In this document: in pieces, positions 62,105-64,000 of the stretch
Layout of the letters: each line of letters opens with the position of its first letter
Position numbering within the stretch: the stretch's first letter is position 1
NCBI GenBank assembly: GCA_958510825.1
Contig: OY294048.1
Span: 29,415,026 to 29,479,025, forward strand
Direction of reading: 5' to 3'
Origin: Brachypterus glaber
Lineage: Eukaryota; Arthropoda; Insecta; Coleoptera; Kateretidae
Length of the DNA: 64,000 nucleotides
The notes under the pieces: model-generated
The model's database searches: none
Told to the model about the DNA's origin: nothing
The model's input: only the letters and a program-made list of their open reading frames with translations
Translations under genes and position numbers: made by a program

Positions 62105-63021
62105 AAGGTAAGTGCAGGTATTATGCCCATGCTAACTTATATTTGCTGATAAAAATTAAAGGAGATAACTTCAAAACAAAATAATAGTTATAGAGCCCAG
62201 ATTACTTGGTTATGCTTAAGTTATTACAAAAAAAAAACATGAAAAAATTTAAAAAATATAAAAATTATAGGCAATTTAAAAAACTGTATCAATTGGCCAT
62301 ATAACCAACACTGTGCTGGTAATATGGGCACATATAAAATAAATTATATTTTTCTAAATATTAAGTATTTATATATGCTTTTTTATTGCCTTTTATTATA
62401 TAAAATAAAAAAAATTGAAAAGTTAAATAAAAACTATACACTTCATAAAATATAAAAAAAAACAATTAAGGGCTTTAGGTAAAGTAAAACATACTTAATA
62501 AATATTTTATGCTAGCTATTTTTTTTTAATTATTCACAATTTGAATAAAAATGGTCCTTTGTAATTTTCTGTTAGTCTAACACAATATTTATAAACGTAA
62601 CATCTATCACCGAGCCTCATGGTCATATTGCTATCCGCACAAACTGGCCATATTACTCTACATTGTAATGTAGAAGATTTCCCAAATTTTTGTTACGTTT
62701 ACTGACTGAAATTCTATATAGACCAACTGTTAAATAGGACTTTTTGCTATAATAAAATTTAAATAAAATTTAAAGTTCTTACCATAATCAAATGTTATGT
62801 ATTTTCAAAATATAAAATTTTTATATAATCAAACGATTATATAAAAAAAAACACTAAAATCTTTGCAGAAATAAAACCATTAATAGTGGCGTAATCTAGC
62901 GCTTGCCTTAGGAATCTTGTTAGAAACACTAACTTAAAATACTGTAATCAAAATTTTTTCATTCTTACTTTTTGGAATATGGCAAATTGGCCATAATAAA
63001 TACATGGCCATAATACCTTAT
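62105..63021. mobile_element. Element with GGCCATA subterminal repeats
   Basis: The left AGGTATTATGCCCATG and right CATGGCCATAATACCT ends are near complements. The related word TGGCCATAT or its complement recurs inside near 62296, 62318, 62618, 62645 and 62985. No coding frame is preserved. The layout resembles the TA-flanked elements above, with terminal words repeated inside. Confidence 0.45.
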
Positions 63022-63265
63022 TATATTATTTATACTTTCCCCCAGGAACAGTGAAAAAAAAAACTGAAATATTTTTATTGTTTTTTTTAACGTTTTTCGA
63101 CGATATATGTAAAAAATATGATTTCCGCGAAAACATTTTTACTGTCTGCAATTGTGTCTGTCGGTCTCTATGCCTCGACATGTTGTTCTGTGTGTCAGTC
63201 TATTTTACTGCATATGCATGTGATATTGTCATCATAGCTAGAAGTCTGTAACACTAAGAAAAGAA

Positions 63266-63602
63266 CCAGTCTTCAATCAAGGAAAAACGAAATGTACGAC
63301 TTAAATGAGATAATAAGAGGTTTTAAGTCGGAGGAAATTAATAATTTTAGATACATTGTTTCATGCAAAACACAAGCAAAGATGAAAATGAAGGATTATT
63401 CGAAAGAAAAATAATTAGAAAATCTATGGGACCAAAGAAAATAAGAGAAGACATAATAATAGTTAAACATATTTATAAATCAGCAAAAAATAAAGTGGTA
63501 AATAACAGCTTAAGGTTTAGAAAAATAACAGAATGGAAAGCGCTAAAAAGATGTACAAGCATGCATATAGAAGGATTGACAACACAAATGGAAATAAAAT
63601 AA
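63266..63602 (+). pseudogene. Decayed non-LTR reverse transcriptase C-terminal fragment
   Basis: In one frame RKNEMYDLNEIIRGFKSEE and INNFRYI resemble the segment before the YLGV box of CR1/RTE/Jockey-type reverse transcriptases. After a deletion and frame change, FERKIIRKSMGPKKIREDII resembles the downstream thumb region of the same proteins. The palm with its catalytic aspartates is absent. It ends at TAA 63600-63602. It is clearly a relic; the clade is not assigned. Confidence 0.5.
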
Positions 63603-63603
63603 T

Positions 63604-63837
63604 ATAAAAAACAAGTTTTTAAAGTTAAAACCCTTTTATTAATTAAATGTAATATATAAATAAAAAGTCGAAAACAAGATATTTACATAAATTTTCAAAA
63701 ACTAAATTTTTAAAAGAAATGATTTGGAATTTTTTATTGTTTAAAGAACCTTTCCAAAACCCCTCTTTTAAAAATCTAGTTTTTGAAAATTTATGTAAAT
63801 ATCTTGTTTTCTACTTTTTACTTATACATTACATTTA
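63604..63837. repeat. Inverted repeat after the RT fragment
   Basis: AAAACAAGATATTTACATAAA with ATTTTCAAAAACTA in the left part pairs with TAGTTTTTGAAAATTTATGTA and AATATCTTGTTTT in the right part (63745-63815). The left half is colinear with 36456-36590. Confidence 0.6.
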
Positions 63838-64000
63838 ATGGGTGTAGTGGTCTACCGTGTCTGTACAAGTCTACTAGCCAACTAGATTGAGTTCGATTCT
63901 CACTGGCGCCGATTTGCCTTAAAGGCGTAAGTGAAGAGGACACCTCCTTTAAAAACTGGTTCGAAAGTCAGTATGTGGTGGTTCCCTCTACTACTAGCCC
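63838..64000 (+). mobile_element. tRNA-derived SINE, copy 3 (cut by window end)
   Basis: Box A region GGGTGTAGTGGTCTACCG, box B GAGTTCGATTCTCAC at 63889-63903, then GGCGCCGATTTGCC. The TTCAGTTAATTAATAACTGA palindrome present in the other copies is deleted here. It continues beyond the window. Confidence 0.75.

Overview
This is an AT-rich nuclear window from an animal, most probably an insect. No intact host protein-coding gene, rRNA, CRISPR array or bacterial-style operon could be supported. The insect assignment is inferred from the company of elements: a Penelope-like element with a GIY-YIG endonuclease, a Ty3/Gypsy element, RNase H-bearing non-LTR retrotransposons, tRNA-derived SINEs and a dense set of MITEs and foldback elements. 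The window is essentially a nest of transposable elements in simple AT-rich sequence.

Layout, first third. A hAT-type MITE with an 8-bp target duplication lies at 179-351. Nested inverted-repeat elements and a microsatellite-linked repeat occupy 3.5-6.1 kb. A broken cysteine-rich fragment, possibly the end of a piggyBac transposase, is at 6.8-7.0 kb. A nearly intact Penelope-like element (9.9-12.26 kb) is followed by a CACTA-like insertion inside a palindromic MITE, a 1.26-kb foldback element (13294-14549) and a TTAA-flanked piggyBac-type element (14622-15654). A 5'-truncated RNase H-bearing non-LTR element with a perfect 13-bp target duplication is on the minus strand at 16072-17690. A SINE (18.56 kb) and a head-to-head Penelope fragment (19.77-20.35 kb) come next.

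Middle third. Dispersed repeats and foldbacks (20.7-27.1 kb) lead to the most complete feature, a full-length Ty3/Gypsy retrotransposon at 27403-32762. It has identical 355-bp LTRs, a CATG target duplication, intact gag and pol, a primer-site candidate, a polypurine tract and a canonical GGGAAAC -1 frameshift heptamer at the gag-pol overlap. It looks very young and possibly active. From 33 to 47 kb there are many short palindromic MITEs, a second SINE and tandem repeats.

Last third. A 2.9-kb foldback (47632-50526) carries several nested insertions, including an unidentified 136-codon open frame. It is followed by another foldback (51153-52147), a decayed tyrosine-recombinase-like fragment (53273-53474), a large (TAGTG)n array with a 345-bp higher-order duplication (54.4-55.1 kb), a second copy of the TA-flanked element (59029-59930), a second, inverted copy of the 1.26-kb foldback (60575-61838), a decayed reverse-transcriptase tail (63.27-63.60 kb) and a third SINE cut by the window end.

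How the parts work together: the autonomous retrotransposons (Gypsy, Penelope-like, non-LTR) encode their own replication enzymes. Everything else is non-autonomous and would depend on enzymes supplied elsewhere. Boundaries and target duplications were read by eye; family names for the MITEs are inferences from terminal motifs and target-site length.
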